The notes below the pieces were generated by a model. It made no database searches. It was not told the DNA's origin and saw only the letters and a list, made by a program, of their open reading frames with translations. The translations under genes and the position numbers were made by a program. From the NCBI GenBank assembly GCA_025201345.1, contig JAIXMG010000017.1:310001-374000 (forward strand): a stretch of 64,000 nucleotides of DNA. Direction: 5' to 3'. Within the stretch, counting starts at the first letter, position 1; every line of letters begins with the position of its first letter. Positions 31,025 through 43,499 of this stretch are shown here, one piece after another. Origin of the DNA: Thamnidium elegans. Taxonomy: Eukaryota; Mucoromycota; Mucoromycetes; Mucorales; Mucoraceae.

Positions 31025-34000
31025 ATGTCTGATAGTAGAGTTACATTTTGGCTAGTACTTGTACAAGTATTGGCTTTAACTGTAAGCTCAGTTGGTCTTT
31101 CTGTTCAAAGAGTGTATCAACACCGTCACCATGATAATGCGCCTCATTTGAAAACGGATACAGTACGAGATGTGATTACTGTTCCTTTCTCCAATGGAAA
31201 CAGAATGACTCGTATTCTATGTAACACATCTATTCTTACGCTTCTGTCTGCATATCTTTTTATTCAGCTCGCAACAGCTCTTAACAAAGAAGATATATAT
31301 AGTATTATTGGATCTGCCATTACATTTATTACCTGGTTTTATTGTTTTGTATTAGCTGTTACTGCCAATCGATTTCCGCTACCTGATAATACCGGTTGGG
31401 CACTTCACGTTCATCTCTGTTTACTTTATATTGTTCTGTTTGTTACTGCTACTACTCAATTGACACTAGTTCTTTGGTATAATCCTGCTATATCTTTTAT
31501 ACAGGGTGTACCTTTAGGTGTACCTGTAATTTTAAGTTTTGATTTAATTTATACTACCGCTACTGCTAAAAATGGATCTCCCTTTCTTGACGAGAATGGT
31601 AAACAAGTCAATGGAAAGCAAGTTGAATCGTTGCTTGGTATTTTTTACTTTTACTGGATGACACCTATTATCGATACTATCAATGAACGCGGCGATCAGC
31701 TCACAGACAAAGACTTGCCAACCTTGCCCCCAACTCACCGCGCACACAATATGTTTTATATATTTAGACAGACCCGATCAAAGAAAAATTTACTTTACCG
31801 TATCTATCTGAGTAATCAATATTCTATTAATATGCAAGCTTTATTGGGAGTTGTACTACCAGTCTTGTATTACACAACACCCTTTTTCTTGAATAGGTTG
31901 TTATTGATCATTCAAGAAATTACTTCCGGCGCCGGAGACGAAAGATCCTTGGCGTTAGGATTAGGATATATCTTTGCAATGTCATTGTTTATTGTTCTTT
32001 TGAACGCGCTTATAGGACAAATTTGGTTCTTTTGTAAGTTTTTATTTTTATAAATAAGGTACTGCGGATTAAAGGATTATTTTTAACCCATCTGTTTGTT
32101 TGTAGCACAATCTTCAACACAGATGCGCGTTAAGTCTATGCTAAACCTAGAAATCTATCGCAAAACCTTACGTCGTATGGATGCTTCTGTATTATCAAGT
32201 GTAAACCACGCTGATAAAGAAGCAGAAGATGATAGTTCCAAGACGGGTATGATTGTCAATTTAATGAGTACTGATTCTGCTAGAATATCCGATTTTGCTT
32301 CTTGGTGGTTTGTTATACTAGAAGCGCCTCTCGAGCTTATTATTGGCACATACTTTTTATTTACTTTACTGGGTTGGTCTTCAGTCTTGGGACTCTCATG
32401 TATGATCATTATGTTACCTTTAAACCAATTCAATTCAAAAATATTTGTAAGAACTCAAGATGCGTTAATGAAGGCTCGTGATAAACGGGTTTCGCTTATG
32501 AATGAGGTCTTACAAGGCATTAGACAGATTAAGTTTTTTGCGGCCGAGTCTAATTGGACTAAGCGCATTTTGGAAGCGAGAACCACCGAGTTGGGATATC
32601 TTAAGATTATCTATCTTAGTGAGGTAGTGTTTATGTTTTTATGGCAAGGGTAATACAAAAAAAGCCATTTATGGACATATATACTATATATATATATATA
32701 TATATATATACTAATTCTTTTTTTTAATTATAGAACACCTTTGCTAGTAACAACCGTTGCATTTTGGTCATTTACAAAATTGGAAGGTCGTGAACTCACT
32801 GCTCCTATTGCTTTTACTTCTATCGCTATATTCAATGAACTTCGTGGATCACTTACTATTATCCCTGAAACTTTTATTCGGTTATTTGAAACACTAATTA
32901 GTATTAAGCGTATTGAACAGTACTTGGCTGAAGAAGAAGTCGCTCGTCCTGATACGGTACCCTCACGAGACATTAAAGTAGGATTTGTGGATGCTACGGT
33001 TAGTTGGCCACAATCAGAAACTACTATACCAAGTGAAGACGATGCTACCGTGGTCAATTCTACATTTATGTTACAAGACCTTAATATTACGTTCCCTGCT
33101 AACCAAATATCACTTATCTGTGGTTCCACAGGATCTGGCAAAACTTTATTGATGCTTAGTCTACTAGGAGAAACAGAAACTAAATCAGGTACTGTATTCT
33201 GTCCTCGATCTCCCTTCTTTTCCACATTGGATAATTTTACTGCGACCACTTCCATTCAAAACGTATCGGATCAAACGATACCTGAAGATTGGATTTTACC
33301 GTATGCTGTAGCTTATGTCTCTCAAACAGCTTGGTTACAAAACGCTTCTATCAAGGATAATATTTTATTTGGTTTACCTTTTGTTGCAAAGAGATATCAA
33401 GCTACTTTACACGCTTGTGCTCTTGAAAAGGATTTACTTTATTTAGAAGATGGAGATTCGACCGAGATTGGTGAAAAGGGTATTACTTTATCTGGTGGTC
33501 AAAAGGCACGTGTTGCTTTAGCAAGAGCTGTGTATTCTCGCGCGCATAACGTTTTGTTGGATGATGTATTGAGTGCTGTTGATGCACATACTGCGAAGCA
33601 TCTATATACAAAATGTTTATTGGGCCCTTTAATGCAAGGTAGAACTCAGATTTTAATTACGCATCATGTTAGTTTATGTATTCAGGGAAGTGCCTATGTT
33701 GTCTTTTTGAAGGAAGGTAGAGTTCAAATATCTGGTTCTCCTAACGAACTCAAGCGATCGAATCAATTATCTTTGATCTTTGAAGAGAATAATACAGAAA
33801 ACCATGCTATTGTCGAAGAAGTAGAGGTTACTGAACCCGCAGTCGAACTGGAAGAAAACAAAAAGCCCAAGGCCCTGGTACAGGATGAAACCCGTGCTTC
33901 TGGTCGAATCGAACTTAGATTATATAAATTGTATTTTGACTGCGTGGGAAATTGGTTCTTTTGGCTCTTTATTTTCATTACCGTTATTGGTGTTCGTGGT

Positions 34001-35875
34001 TTCGATATTGGTGCTTCATGGTGGCTAAAGAAATGGGCTCAGTCTTATGAAACTTCTCATGCAATTATTAATGTAATGCCTGTTTCGCTAGAATCTGTAT
34101 ACCAATGGCCTGTTAAACTTACGTCTAAACTCAATAGTTTAGCTCCTACCGCTACTATACTATCAGATACAGAAAAACAGGATAATTTAAACATGTATTT
34201 GGGAATATATGTTTTATTCAATCTGGCCAATATTATAACAAGTGTGACAAGATATTTTACTATGTTCTATGGTGGTCTTCGTGCTAGTAGAAAATTATAC
34301 ATCTTGCTATTAGACCGAGTATTTCATGCTCCCCTTAGATTCTTTGATACTACGCCTGTAGGTCGTATCGTAAACCGATTTGCCAAGGATTTTGAAACCA
34401 TTGATTCTAATGTTTCTACCGATATTGTTCAGTTCTGTGGTCAATGGGTTATTATTATATCTATTGTACTTATTGCTACCTCAGTTTTACCAATTCTTAT
34501 TGTTCTCATGGTAGTAGTAGCTATGATCAATGTTTACTACGGGTTACGGTTTGTAGCTGCCTCTCGCGAATTGAAAAGAATGGATTCTGTTAGTAGATCT
34601 CCATTATTTACTTTATTCACGGAAACGATTATTGGTGTTACCACTATCCGTGCGTTCGGTATGACACAACAATTTATGTTGGAGATGTTGGATCGTATCG
34701 ATGTCAATGCGCGACCCATGTTTTATGCTTGGACAGTAAGTCGATGGGTTAGTACTCGTATCGGATTAATGGGTGCCTTTGTTTCACTTGTCACAGGCGT
34801 CTTTATTTTATTCAATTTGGATCGTTTAGATGCTGCTACTGCGGGTTTTTGTCTGAGCTATATCTTGGTATTTACTGAAATGACCTACTGGGGTGTTCGT
34901 AGGTATACTCAATTGGAGATGAACTTTAATTCTGTTGAACGTGTCGTCGAATTTTTAGAGATGGATCAAGAAGCTCCTACTATCACAGATATAAGACCTC
35001 CAACTGATTGGCCTAGCCATGGTGCGATTGAAGTAAAAGATTTACAGGTTAAATATGCTGTGGATTTGGAGCCGGTATTAAAAGGAATATCATTTTCTAT
35101 CAAACCAAAAGAAAAGGTGGGTATAGTGGGTAGAACCGGAAGTGGTAAATCTACTTTGGCTTTGGCTTTCTTTCGATTTATTGAATCGTCTCAGGGTAGT
35201 ATTTCAATTGATGGTGTCAATATTGCAGACATCGGTACTGCAGATTTACGTCGTAATTTAACTATTATTCCACAAGATCCAGTCTTGTTCTCGGGTACGC
35301 TTCGATTAAATATGGACCCATTTGATGAGTTTAGTGATGAAGATATCTTTACGGCTTTCCGCCGAGTTCATCTTTTACATGAAACAGGTGTAGTCAATAA
35401 AAACTTATTTAAGGACCTTACGACACCTGTTAGTGAAGGCGGACATAACTTCTCTCAAGGTCAAAGACAATTGTTATGTTTGGCGAGAGCTTTACTTAAA
35501 AGTACTAGAGTGGTCTTGATGGATGAGGCTACTGCCAGTGTGGATTTCGAAACGGATAAAGCTATTCAAAAGACAATTACTCAAGAGTTTGAGGAGTGTA
35601 CTATCTTATGTATAGCGCATCGTTTAAATACTGTCATCGAGTATGATCGTATTTTAGTTTTGGACCATGGTGAGGTCATTGAATTTGAAAGGTAGATAAA
35701 ATCATACGTATATAAATTCATTTTTGTTAATAATATATTGCTGTTTTTTTGTAGTCCATTGATTTTATTACGTGATAAAGACTCTGCCTTTTACAAAATG
35801 TGTCGTAATTCTGGTGAATTCGAAACTTTAGTTGAACTCGCGAAGGCCAAGCATGAATTAGTTGATACTTCCTAA
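31025..35875 (+). CDS. ABCC (MRP/Ycf1/Bpt1-type) multidrug/conjugate ABC transporter
   Basis: Four exons (31025-32033, 32106-32649, 32734-35691, 35755-35875) encode 1,543 residues, the usual size for full ABCC proteins with an extra N-terminal membrane domain. Hydrophobic helices near residues 7-200 fit TMD0. NBD1 has Walker A CGSTGSGKT (about residue 645), signature LSGGQKARVALARA and Walker B NVLLDDVLSAVD. The Asp after the Walker B Asp, in place of Glu, is the usual ABCC degenerate site. NBD2 has GRTGSGKST, FSQGQRQLLCLARALL and VVLMDEATASVD with the intact Glu. The start at 31025 (MSDSRVTFW) is preferred because upstream sequence is leader-like. Likely an ATP-driven exporter of conjugated organic anions at the vacuole or plasma membrane. 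Intron 2 holds an (AT)n tract. Confidence 0.95.
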
Positions 35876-35977
35876 AAAAAACAAAATTTTGTATTTAAAC
35901 ACCCCCCCCCTTTTTTTACACACGCTATTTTAAAGCAACTTTTTCTTTTTTCACATAAAAAAAAAAAAAAAAAAGTC

Positions 35978-36834
35978 ATGTCTATAAAACTAAGAAACCA
36001 AGATCAAGTTCCTACTTGGATTCAAGGTTGGTTACTTTTAAGTTCCATTGTTGTAACATGGGTACGAAAATTGATTAAGGGTTATATATAAACAAGAAAG
36101 TTAATATTATCATTATTTTCTTTTTTTTTTTTAAAAAAAAAAGGATTTTTTGTACTGTCTTCTCAGGTATTTATTGATGAATGTTTTTTTTTAGAATAAA
36201 TACTAAGCTATTGTTTAGACCGTATAGTATGGAAGGTGGATCATTGAACTTTATTTGGAAGCCTTACAACTTATATGGAACGGTAACTCGTATATTTATG
36301 GTTTTTTTTACTGAGTTTATAAACTAAATGCTACTATTATTTACCCACAGATTGATCATTTCTATGGTCCTCATGCATTGGCTACAAAGGATGGTTTCAC
36401 TGGTGCTCAAGGTACTACATTTATCCTTTTCAAACGGGGGAAAAAAAAAAGACTAATTATATTGTATGTAGCTACCATGAATATTATTGAAACATTTTTA
36501 AATATTTTATACTTGTACTTGCTTCGACAAGAAAATATAACGGTTGGACAATGCAACCTTGTTGGGTTCTCAGGCGCTCTTATGACACTTTCAAAAACTA
36601 TCTTGTACTGGCTTATTGAACCTTTCTCTGGATATCAGCATATTGGTCATAACTCAATTAAAAACATTGTATTCTTATGGATTGTAAGTTATTTGTTATC
36701 GAGTTCAAAACAAATGACCTAATTTTTTTTTATAGATCCCTAATGGCCTTTGGATTGTTGTACCTGGCATAATAGTTTACTTATTAGGTAAAGACACAAT
36801 TAGTCGTTTAGGGTTCCACCCTAAGCAACTTTAA
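35978..36834 (+). CDS. EXPERA-domain (emopamil-binding-like) membrane protein
   Basis: Six exons in phase: 35978-36061, 36144-36166 (a 23-nt micro-exon), 36195-36282, 36351-36411, 36472-36683 and 36736-36834, giving 188 residues. The spliced frame gives WDFLYCLLR, RPYSMEGGSLNFIWKPYNLY, DHFYGPHAL, GFTGAQ and TMNIIETFLNILYLYLL. The pattern of a WD pair, RP.SM.GG, PY.LY and N..E is that of the EXPERA family (EBP sterol isomerase, TMEM97, TM6SF2). Four to five membrane segments are evident and it is probably in the ER. True sterol isomerases have specific catalytic acidic residues I cannot assign with certainty, so the enzymatic role is open. Confidence 0.85.
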
Positions 36835-37014
36835 ATTTTCCCGGAATAATAAAAATTGTCCATTTTCTCCGTGCCTATGAAATTGACGAAATCATTTATG
36901 TGTTTTGAAAATAAGAAAAAAAAAAAAAAAAACTGCATAAAATATTGTATATAAATACTCTCACTTCTTTTCTCTTTCTATATCTTTATTATTTAATAAA
37001 ATAGATACCAAAAA

Positions 37015-38396
37015 ATGGTTAAACAATTACTCGAATCTACCATTACAAGCTATGAAATTAGAGATATTCGTTTCCCTACCTCTCAGCATTTGGACGGTTC
37101 TGATGCTATGAACAAGGATCCTGATTACTCTGCTGCCTATGTTATCTTTTACACTGACTCAAAAGGATTGGAAGGTCATGGTTTAACTTTTACTTGTGGT
37201 CGTGGTACTGAAGTCGTTTGCTCGGCTATTGAACAATTAGCATGTAAGTTTGTCAATAAATCTTTGAATGAGTTAGTTAAGGATATGCGGGCTACACATC
37301 AAATATGTACTGGTGATTCTCAATTAAGATGGATCGGACCTGAGAAGGGTGTGATACATTTGGCCACAGGTGCAGTCATTAATGCTATTTGGGATCTTTG
37401 GGCTAAGGCTGTAAACAAACCAGTTTGGAAATTGGTTGCTGATATGACTCCAGAAGAATTCGTTCAGTGTATTGATTTTAGATATATTACTGATGTTCTC
37501 ACTCCTGAACAAGCTATTGAGATGTTGCGTGAGAAGGAGGCAACTAAGGTTCAACGAGAAGAAGAGATGTTGAAAGATGGATACCCAAGTTACACTACTT
37601 CAGCCGGATGGTTAGGTATGTATTTTTTCTAAAAAAAAAAAGGAAGTTGGTGGTATTAACATAGAATATATATATAGGTTATAGTGACGACAAAGTTCGT
37701 AGATTAATCCGCGAAGCAAAAGAACAAGGATTTACGCACTTTAAACAGAAGGTCGGAAGTAATAAAGAATCTGATATTCGTCGCGCATCTATTATTCGTG
37801 AAGAGATTGGTGACGAAGGTGTACTTATGATGGATGCTAATCAAGTCTGGGATGTAACAGAAGCTATCGATTGGATGAAGGATTTATTAAAGTTTAAACC
37901 TCTTTTCATTGAGGAACCTACTTCTCCTGATGATATTCTTGGTCACGCTACTATTCGTAAGGCCTTATATCCTCAATGCGCTGTAGCTACTGGTGAACAT
38001 ATTCAAAACCGTATCGTGTTTAAACAACTCTTCCAAGCCAATGCTATTGATTACTGTCAAATTGATTCTTGTCGTGTTGCGGGCGTGAATGAGGTTTTGG
38101 CTATTATCTTGATGGCAAATAAATTTAAAGTGCCTATTATTCCTCATGCCGGTGGTACTTTCTTGGTAGAAATGGTTCAACATTTATCCTTGATTGATTA
38201 TATCTGTGTCAGTGGTTCGCTTGATCGTCGTATGTTGGAGTATGTCGACCATTTACATGAGCACTGTAAGACTCCTGTTCAACTCAAAAATAGTAAAGTT
38301 ACTCCTCCTCTTGTTGCTGGTTATTCAGTGGAAATGTATAGACAATCTATTGAAGATTATACTTTCCCCACTGGTAAAATTCACCAAAAGAAGTAA
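37015..38396 (+). CDS. Enolase-superfamily sugar-acid dehydratase (L-fuconate dehydratase/ENOSF1-like)
   Basis: Two exons (37015-37615 and 37678-38396) give 439 residues. The fuconate-dehydratase family start is visible (YEIRDIRFPTSQHLDGSDAM), as are GHGLTFTCGRG, the catalytic Lys region HFKQKVGS, metal-ligand segments LMMDANQVWDV, FIEEPTSPDD and ATGEHIQNR, and the His-containing VPIIPHAGG. The order and spacing match mandelate-racemase-type members that dehydrate L-fuconate to 2-keto-3-deoxy-L-fuconate using magnesium. Substrates in fungi may include other aldonates. No pathway partner lies next to it. Confidence 0.94.
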
Positions 38397-38639
38397 ACCC
38401 TATCCTTATAATTAAACTATGATTTGTGTACTATATTTTTTCCAACTTTGTGATTATTAGAAAAAAGTAATCAGCCCAATAGGGCCTATTTTATCTTACC
38501 TACATTTACTCAATCTTTTTTTTAGGAAGTCTTTTTCTTTTTTCTTCAGTTATTATTTTGCTTTTGTTTATTTTATTTTTTGTTCCTAGAGTAACGATCA
38601 TCCATAAAAGTAAGCGAGAAGTAATAGATCGTATTTTTT

Positions 38640-38996
38640 TTTAATCGACCGTGCAGGTATTGTTGGAAGATAATTTACGGCGTGCCTTAAGCAAAGTGGC
38701 ATCCTTAATTGATAAGCCAAATGTTGATACTCGTATAATTCAAGTCTATAGGCATATGTAAGCATACAATATAAAAGCTTCCAAATATACTAGAGCTACT
38801 ATATTAATTCTTGCCATATTTAGTCTTGAAAGCCAGATGTTTTCTTCTAAAATTTGTAATGAGTCTATGGAATCAGAATTTTCGGAAATGGATTATACAA
38901 TAGCGGCTCTATTTAAGGGTAGTTTCCTTCCACCTTTAAATCGAACAGTGAATATGATAGCTTTATATCCAGCAATAAAAATGCTGCACAGGTATT
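38640..38996 (+). pseudogene. Two-exon gene fragment, unknown family
   Basis: After an acceptor (GTGCAG, 38658) the frame reads LLEDNLRRALSKVASLIDKP to a donor near 38758. A second exon from about 38823 reads LESQMFSSKICNESMESEFS and FLPPLNRTVNMIALYPAIKM to a donor near 38995. There is no start or stop, and the next sequence is the fold-back repeat at 39085, so it looks like an internal fragment of a gene cut by repeat insertion. The family is not recognised. Confidence 0.45.
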
Positions 38997-39084
38997 AGAT
39001 ATTCTATATTGATTGAGACAGTCATAATAATAAAACCATTTCTAAGGGTTAAGAGGGGGGAAAGTGAAAGAGTAGTAAGATAAA

Positions 39085-39795
39085 TTGTGCTAAGAAAAAA
39101 AGCATACTGAGATACCAGAGCTTAAACAATCGCTCACTGCTGATTTTAGCAGTAATAGTAAATAATGGTTTTTAATTTATTAAGAAACAAGAAAAGCTTT
39201 GTGGACTCAAGTTGTTTAATTCAAAATAGTTCTTTCGAATATATCTTCGATATAAAAAATTAAAAACGTATTTTTTTTTTCGATTTTCATTTTTGGGGGT
39301 CAACCCGTTTTGTTTTTTGGCCAAAAATCACGGTTTCTTTGCAACCATTCCAGATCCACTTTGACTCTCTTTGTAGATAAAACAATGATAATAAAGTACA
39401 CGTTTAGGTGCTTCTAACCCCATTTTAAAAAAAATCTTAACGCAAAAACTGACGGAGTAATTGCTATTTATAAATAACTTTTTTTTGGACAAAAATGCCT
39501 CCCATTTACGCGACACGATTTTACCCATTTTTTTTATATTTTCGTGATTACGTAAAATATAGTTTTCATTATTATTTTTGATTAAAGCAAAGATTGAAGA
39601 TCTTTAGTACTCATCTATTGTTTATTTATAAATAAAAGCGCTGCAGCCAAAATTGAGCGAGAAAATACGCTTTTAGATTAAATAAAATAGCCAAAGTAGA
39701 AAAATAGAACAACGAGTAGTTTTCAATATTTGATGTTAAAGACAGTGTCCCGGCGACTAAGCTAAGTTCGTATGATCTTTTAATTATAATAAAAA
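39085..39795 (+). repeat. Fold-back repeat copy B (not interrupted)
   Basis: It matches copy A: the AATAATGGTTTTTAATTTATT block (39160), TTTTTGGGGGTCAACCCGTT (39291), GGCCAAAAATCACGG, then AGATCTTTAG/TTGTTTATTTATAAATAAAAGCGCT (39598) and TTTTCAATATTTGATGTTAAAGACAG (39719). At the point where copy A holds the 4.85-kb transposon, copy B is continuous (GCAAAGATTGAAGATCTTT). It lacks about 400 bp of the central/right arm of copy A. Confidence 0.75.
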
Positions 39796-40591
39796 AAAAT
39801 TGAACCGGTTCTCATTAGTAGCAATTTACATATATTATCTAAAAGTAAAATATATATTGATTATGAAACTAAACTATAAGTGATAATGTACGTAATTATC
39901 AGTATAGAAACTATTAGCGTATAATTCGTAGACATCTCGATAAATATTATGCTTAATAATTCTTGAAAAAATCTTGGTGCCGTTAGCACTACCTGATTAA
40001 ATTCAATATAGGAAGTTGGCCCAACTATGGTTATACGACCTGAGAAGTTTAATCAAAGCGCGTGACGTTAGTTGTCTAAAGCGGGATATGTGACAACATG
40101 AAATGAATCGGAATCGTTAAAAAAAAAAATTTACATCAAGTGATGATCATCAGGTAAATAATTATTTGTTTTAAAATAAAAATAAAATGGTAACTATGCA
40201 CTTTGAAACCGATAGATAAAAACAAATTTATTTTTGGTATATTTAACACAGAGAATATTTATATAGGAAGGAGCAGAGGATGTAAAGAGAGGGGGTAATA
40301 ATAATGGCAAAAAAATCTATATAAAGCAACAGAAGAGAAAAAGAATATTAGGTAAAGAAAATAGCAGAAAGTTGATGAAAATAATCATATATATGAAAAA
40401 AAAAAAGAGGGAAAGAAAATATCTACATACATAAAATGGAAGAGGGGAGGAGGAGAAGGGAAAAAAAGCATAATTCTTATACACGCATATAATTAGTGAC
40501 ATTACATAAAATGAAATAAAAAAAGAGAATGTTATAAATGAGCGTGTTTTTTTTTCTTGAGAAAGTGTGTGGGAGAAGATTTTTTTTTTCT
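39796..40591. other. Intergenic between the repeat and the Ecl1-like gene
   Basis: No gene is supported. Purine-rich stretches (40260-40470) on the plus strand probably lie in the 3' untranslated region of the minus-strand Ecl1-like gene. Confidence 0.4.
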
Positions 40592-41104
40592 TTAAGATGC
40601 GATATTATGTGTCGTACGTGTGATGTGATAGGGGGGACAAATATTTCCAGCTTTATCTTCGCATGAACACGATGTTGAGAAAACTGATACATCCGACATA
40701 GAAGATGAAAAAGACGAAGAAGTGGATAAAGATTGCATTAGAAAAAAGGGAGGTCGAGTGGCTGATAAAGAGGAAGATAAAGAAGCATGCGTCTTTTGTT
40801 TTCCATCATGACTCGTAGTGGTTGACGTACTCGTTGAATAAGATAAGGAAGGTCGTCGATGGTAAGACATTTGGTAAGTGGATGATGGTTTACCAGATAA
40901 TCTAACTGAGGGTGATAGCATTGTATTGTTTGACAACTTATAAGAAGCATAAGATTTAGATGCTTCATTTGACTGACATGAAATAGAGCAGAACGCCATA
41001 TTCTAATTTAAATATTTAGCATATATACCATATATAAGCATATAGTATATACTTACATCGTCTGAAAGTCGTTTTTCACAATACAAGCAAAGGTTCAGTT
41101 CCAT
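40592..41104 (-). CDS. Ecl1-like zinc-binding stress/life-span protein
   Basis: Two exons (41104-41057 and 41002-40592) give 152 residues. The N-terminus reads MELNLCLYCEKRLSDDNMAF followed by CSISCQSNEASKS. This CxxC...CSxxCQ...EA arrangement over the first 30 residues, followed by a long Ser/Thr-rich low-complexity tail, matches the fungal Ecl1 (extender of chronological life span) family of small zinc-binding regulators. A downstream CSCEDKAGNICPPYH segment may add a second metal site. Likely regulatory; location unknown. Poly-A of about 33 (41165-41197) lies just upstream. Confidence 0.7.
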
Positions 41105-41164
41105 GAGTGCAAGATTAATGCTTTTTGATATGTTTGATTAATTTCAAGCAGAAAAAAGAGAAAG

Positions 41165-41200
<36 letters not shown>

Positions 41201-43106
41201 TGAAAATAAGAACGAAAAAAAAAGGACCTTGAAATATATGGAATGATGATATGATGTGGGGAAAGGGTGAGAATATAATATCCTAACTTTATTTGATATT
41301 ATACAACGAATGACCCACTCATAACAACAACAATTATTACGACACAAGTACAGCGAAAATTTTATTTTAAAAAAAGTCACGTACCTGAAAACCATTTCAA
41401 AAAGAGGTACCTTTTTTAACTGCCAATAGATTAAGTGCTCTTACAGCGTGGGAAGATAACACACTGATGACTCGTTATGAATGTATATATATATAAATGA
41501 ACCTTAACTCTAGCTTGTTCCGGCTCACAGCTGAATATATAATATCTATCAAAAATCGAAGGCACAATCTATCCCTTGGTTACTCTCTCTATTATAATTT
41601 AATTATACAAATTAGAATAATATTATTCCCGTTTCATCATGCTTCTTAAATTGTACTACCGTTATTATTGGTTTACAATTTGTGTGCGTGCACGTGAACC
41701 TTAAATAATAATAATAATTAGAGATAACTTATCCATCTCTTTTTTTTTTTTTAAAAAAAAAAAATTTAACAGGATACTGTAGTTAGGCTATTTCCTTTCA
41801 AAAAAATAAAATAAAGGAAAACCCTGCATAGTACGTTTGTAGCACGTGTCTTTACTAATAATTAGCATAAAAAAAAACGAAAGTGAATCATAAAATTATG
41901 TACTACTTTCACTCAATTATATACTAGAGCAAATGACCCAACCCGGCCTTTTATTCATTTTCGTTACATGCCGCCCCTGTTTCTTTAGTGACAGATACGC
42001 CCAAGTTACCTTATTGGGCTTTGTAATGACTCTCATTGATACTTTTATATATTCGTTTTGGGTGGACGTAAAAACTCATTTCATACTTCAAACCTGGGAT
42101 CTTTTGTTATTATTTTGATTTACTGATAAACAAGATATTACTACTAGTTGACGTAAGAATATAAGCTACTTTTAACTTTTTTTTTATTTTTTTTTTATTT
42201 TTTATTTTTTTTTTATTTTTTTTTTTTATAATATTAAAAAAAAAATTGATATATATAGAAGGGGTACAAGTGAGCAAAGATCGCGTGCTAACTAAAAATA
42301 AAAAAGGTAATTCGAGCTTGTCTGGAATAATCTACGGGATCTTCGACCGTGATATCCCGGTAATTTAACATTCTAATTTTATATACAGTTAATATTAAAT
42401 GGCGGACAAATAATATTGTGTTGTGATAAGCAGTCTTTTTTAGCAAAAGTATGGTGTTCGTTAATAACGCTCAGCAGACACCAATGTCCAGCACATGTAA
42501 TCATTTGCTGAATAGAGTGATAGTATATGTATGTTCATATATTCTGCCCAAATAAAAATAGTCTATTCTATTATAAAAAAAAACTCTTGAAAGTACCACT
42601 TGATTGTTTCTTGTCTAGAAGATAATGCTTTATTAAAGGTTAAATATGGTTTTCAGTATATTTTTTACCTTTAAAATGTCAATCATCGACATAATAGTTT
42701 AGCTTTTTTTCTTTTGCATAGTTCCGACAATCGCGTCAAAGTTGCTTGATCTTTACATATCAAACTCGTCTTTTTCAAAGCTACAATAAAGAGACTAAAC
42801 TCACTAGTAAACTATAAAGTGGCTAGACGGCATATACGATTATCTTAAAAATTGTAACACATTTTCGTTCCTTTTTTTCGTATCTTTTCTATACTTTTTA
42901 TTCGCATCATCCATAAACATGTATATTAATAAGTGTAATAATAGACATGATAAAAAAAAAGACACCTTTTAGACTACATCAAAACCATTCTTTTAAACTT
43001 CCGTGAATAGAATAAAGCTTCGAGGCACATGATACGAAAATGCTACGGACATGCTACAATTATGTAAGCCGAAAAGAAAAAGAAATAGATTAGAAAGAAA
43101 AAAAAG
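41105..43106. other. 2-kb intergenic region without a supported gene
   Basis: It contains A33 (41165-41197), repeated T-tract/ATTTT blocks (42175-42235) and AT-rich unique sequence. Short open frames, for example 41933-42118, lack motifs or splice context. The first part probably includes the Ecl1-like gene promoter. Confidence 0.4.
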
Positions 43107-43391
43107 ATGTTTGTTATTCTAACTCATTGTTTAAAACGGATACGAATACAGCCAAAAAGCAATCTACACAGCATTGTCTTTTATAGGCCACATGGGAAGA
43201 TGACAAATGATTCTGAGATCAGCTGTAAGTGTGTGAATACGTGTTTTGTACTTCTTTTACGGAAGCTAACGAGTTAAAATATTCATTTTAGTGTAGATCT
43301 TTTTTTAGGATGGCAATGCTTGGACCAACACGCTATTTTAGAGTTGAAGCAAGGTCTGACATTACTTTTTATATTTTATATAATCTATAAA
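43107..43391 (+). CDS. Possible small two-exon gene, unrecognised
   Basis: ATG at 43107 opens LTHCLKRIRIQPKSNLHSIV; a GTAAGT donor follows at 43221 and acceptors TTTTAG (43291) and TTTTTTTAG (43310) lie downstream. Using the second acceptor the frame continues GPTRYFRVEARSDITFYILY to a stop at about 43391. Alternative frames are equally possible after the intron. Support is limited to splice signals and composition; it may be noise. Confidence 0.2.
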
Positions 43392-43499
43392 ATAAAGTGA
43401 ATTGGAATGCCTGTGTGACGAATACATAGAGCCTTTTATTCAACACTTGTTTTTCTGGATTCTCGTAAATTTATTTCCTGTTGTACAAATATTCTTTAT

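Noticed and set aside
41933..42118. Open frame of 61 codons (MTQPGLLFIFV...)
   Set aside because: Hydrophobic, single-exon, no leader or splice context, in a repeat-poor AT-rich gap; likely chance.
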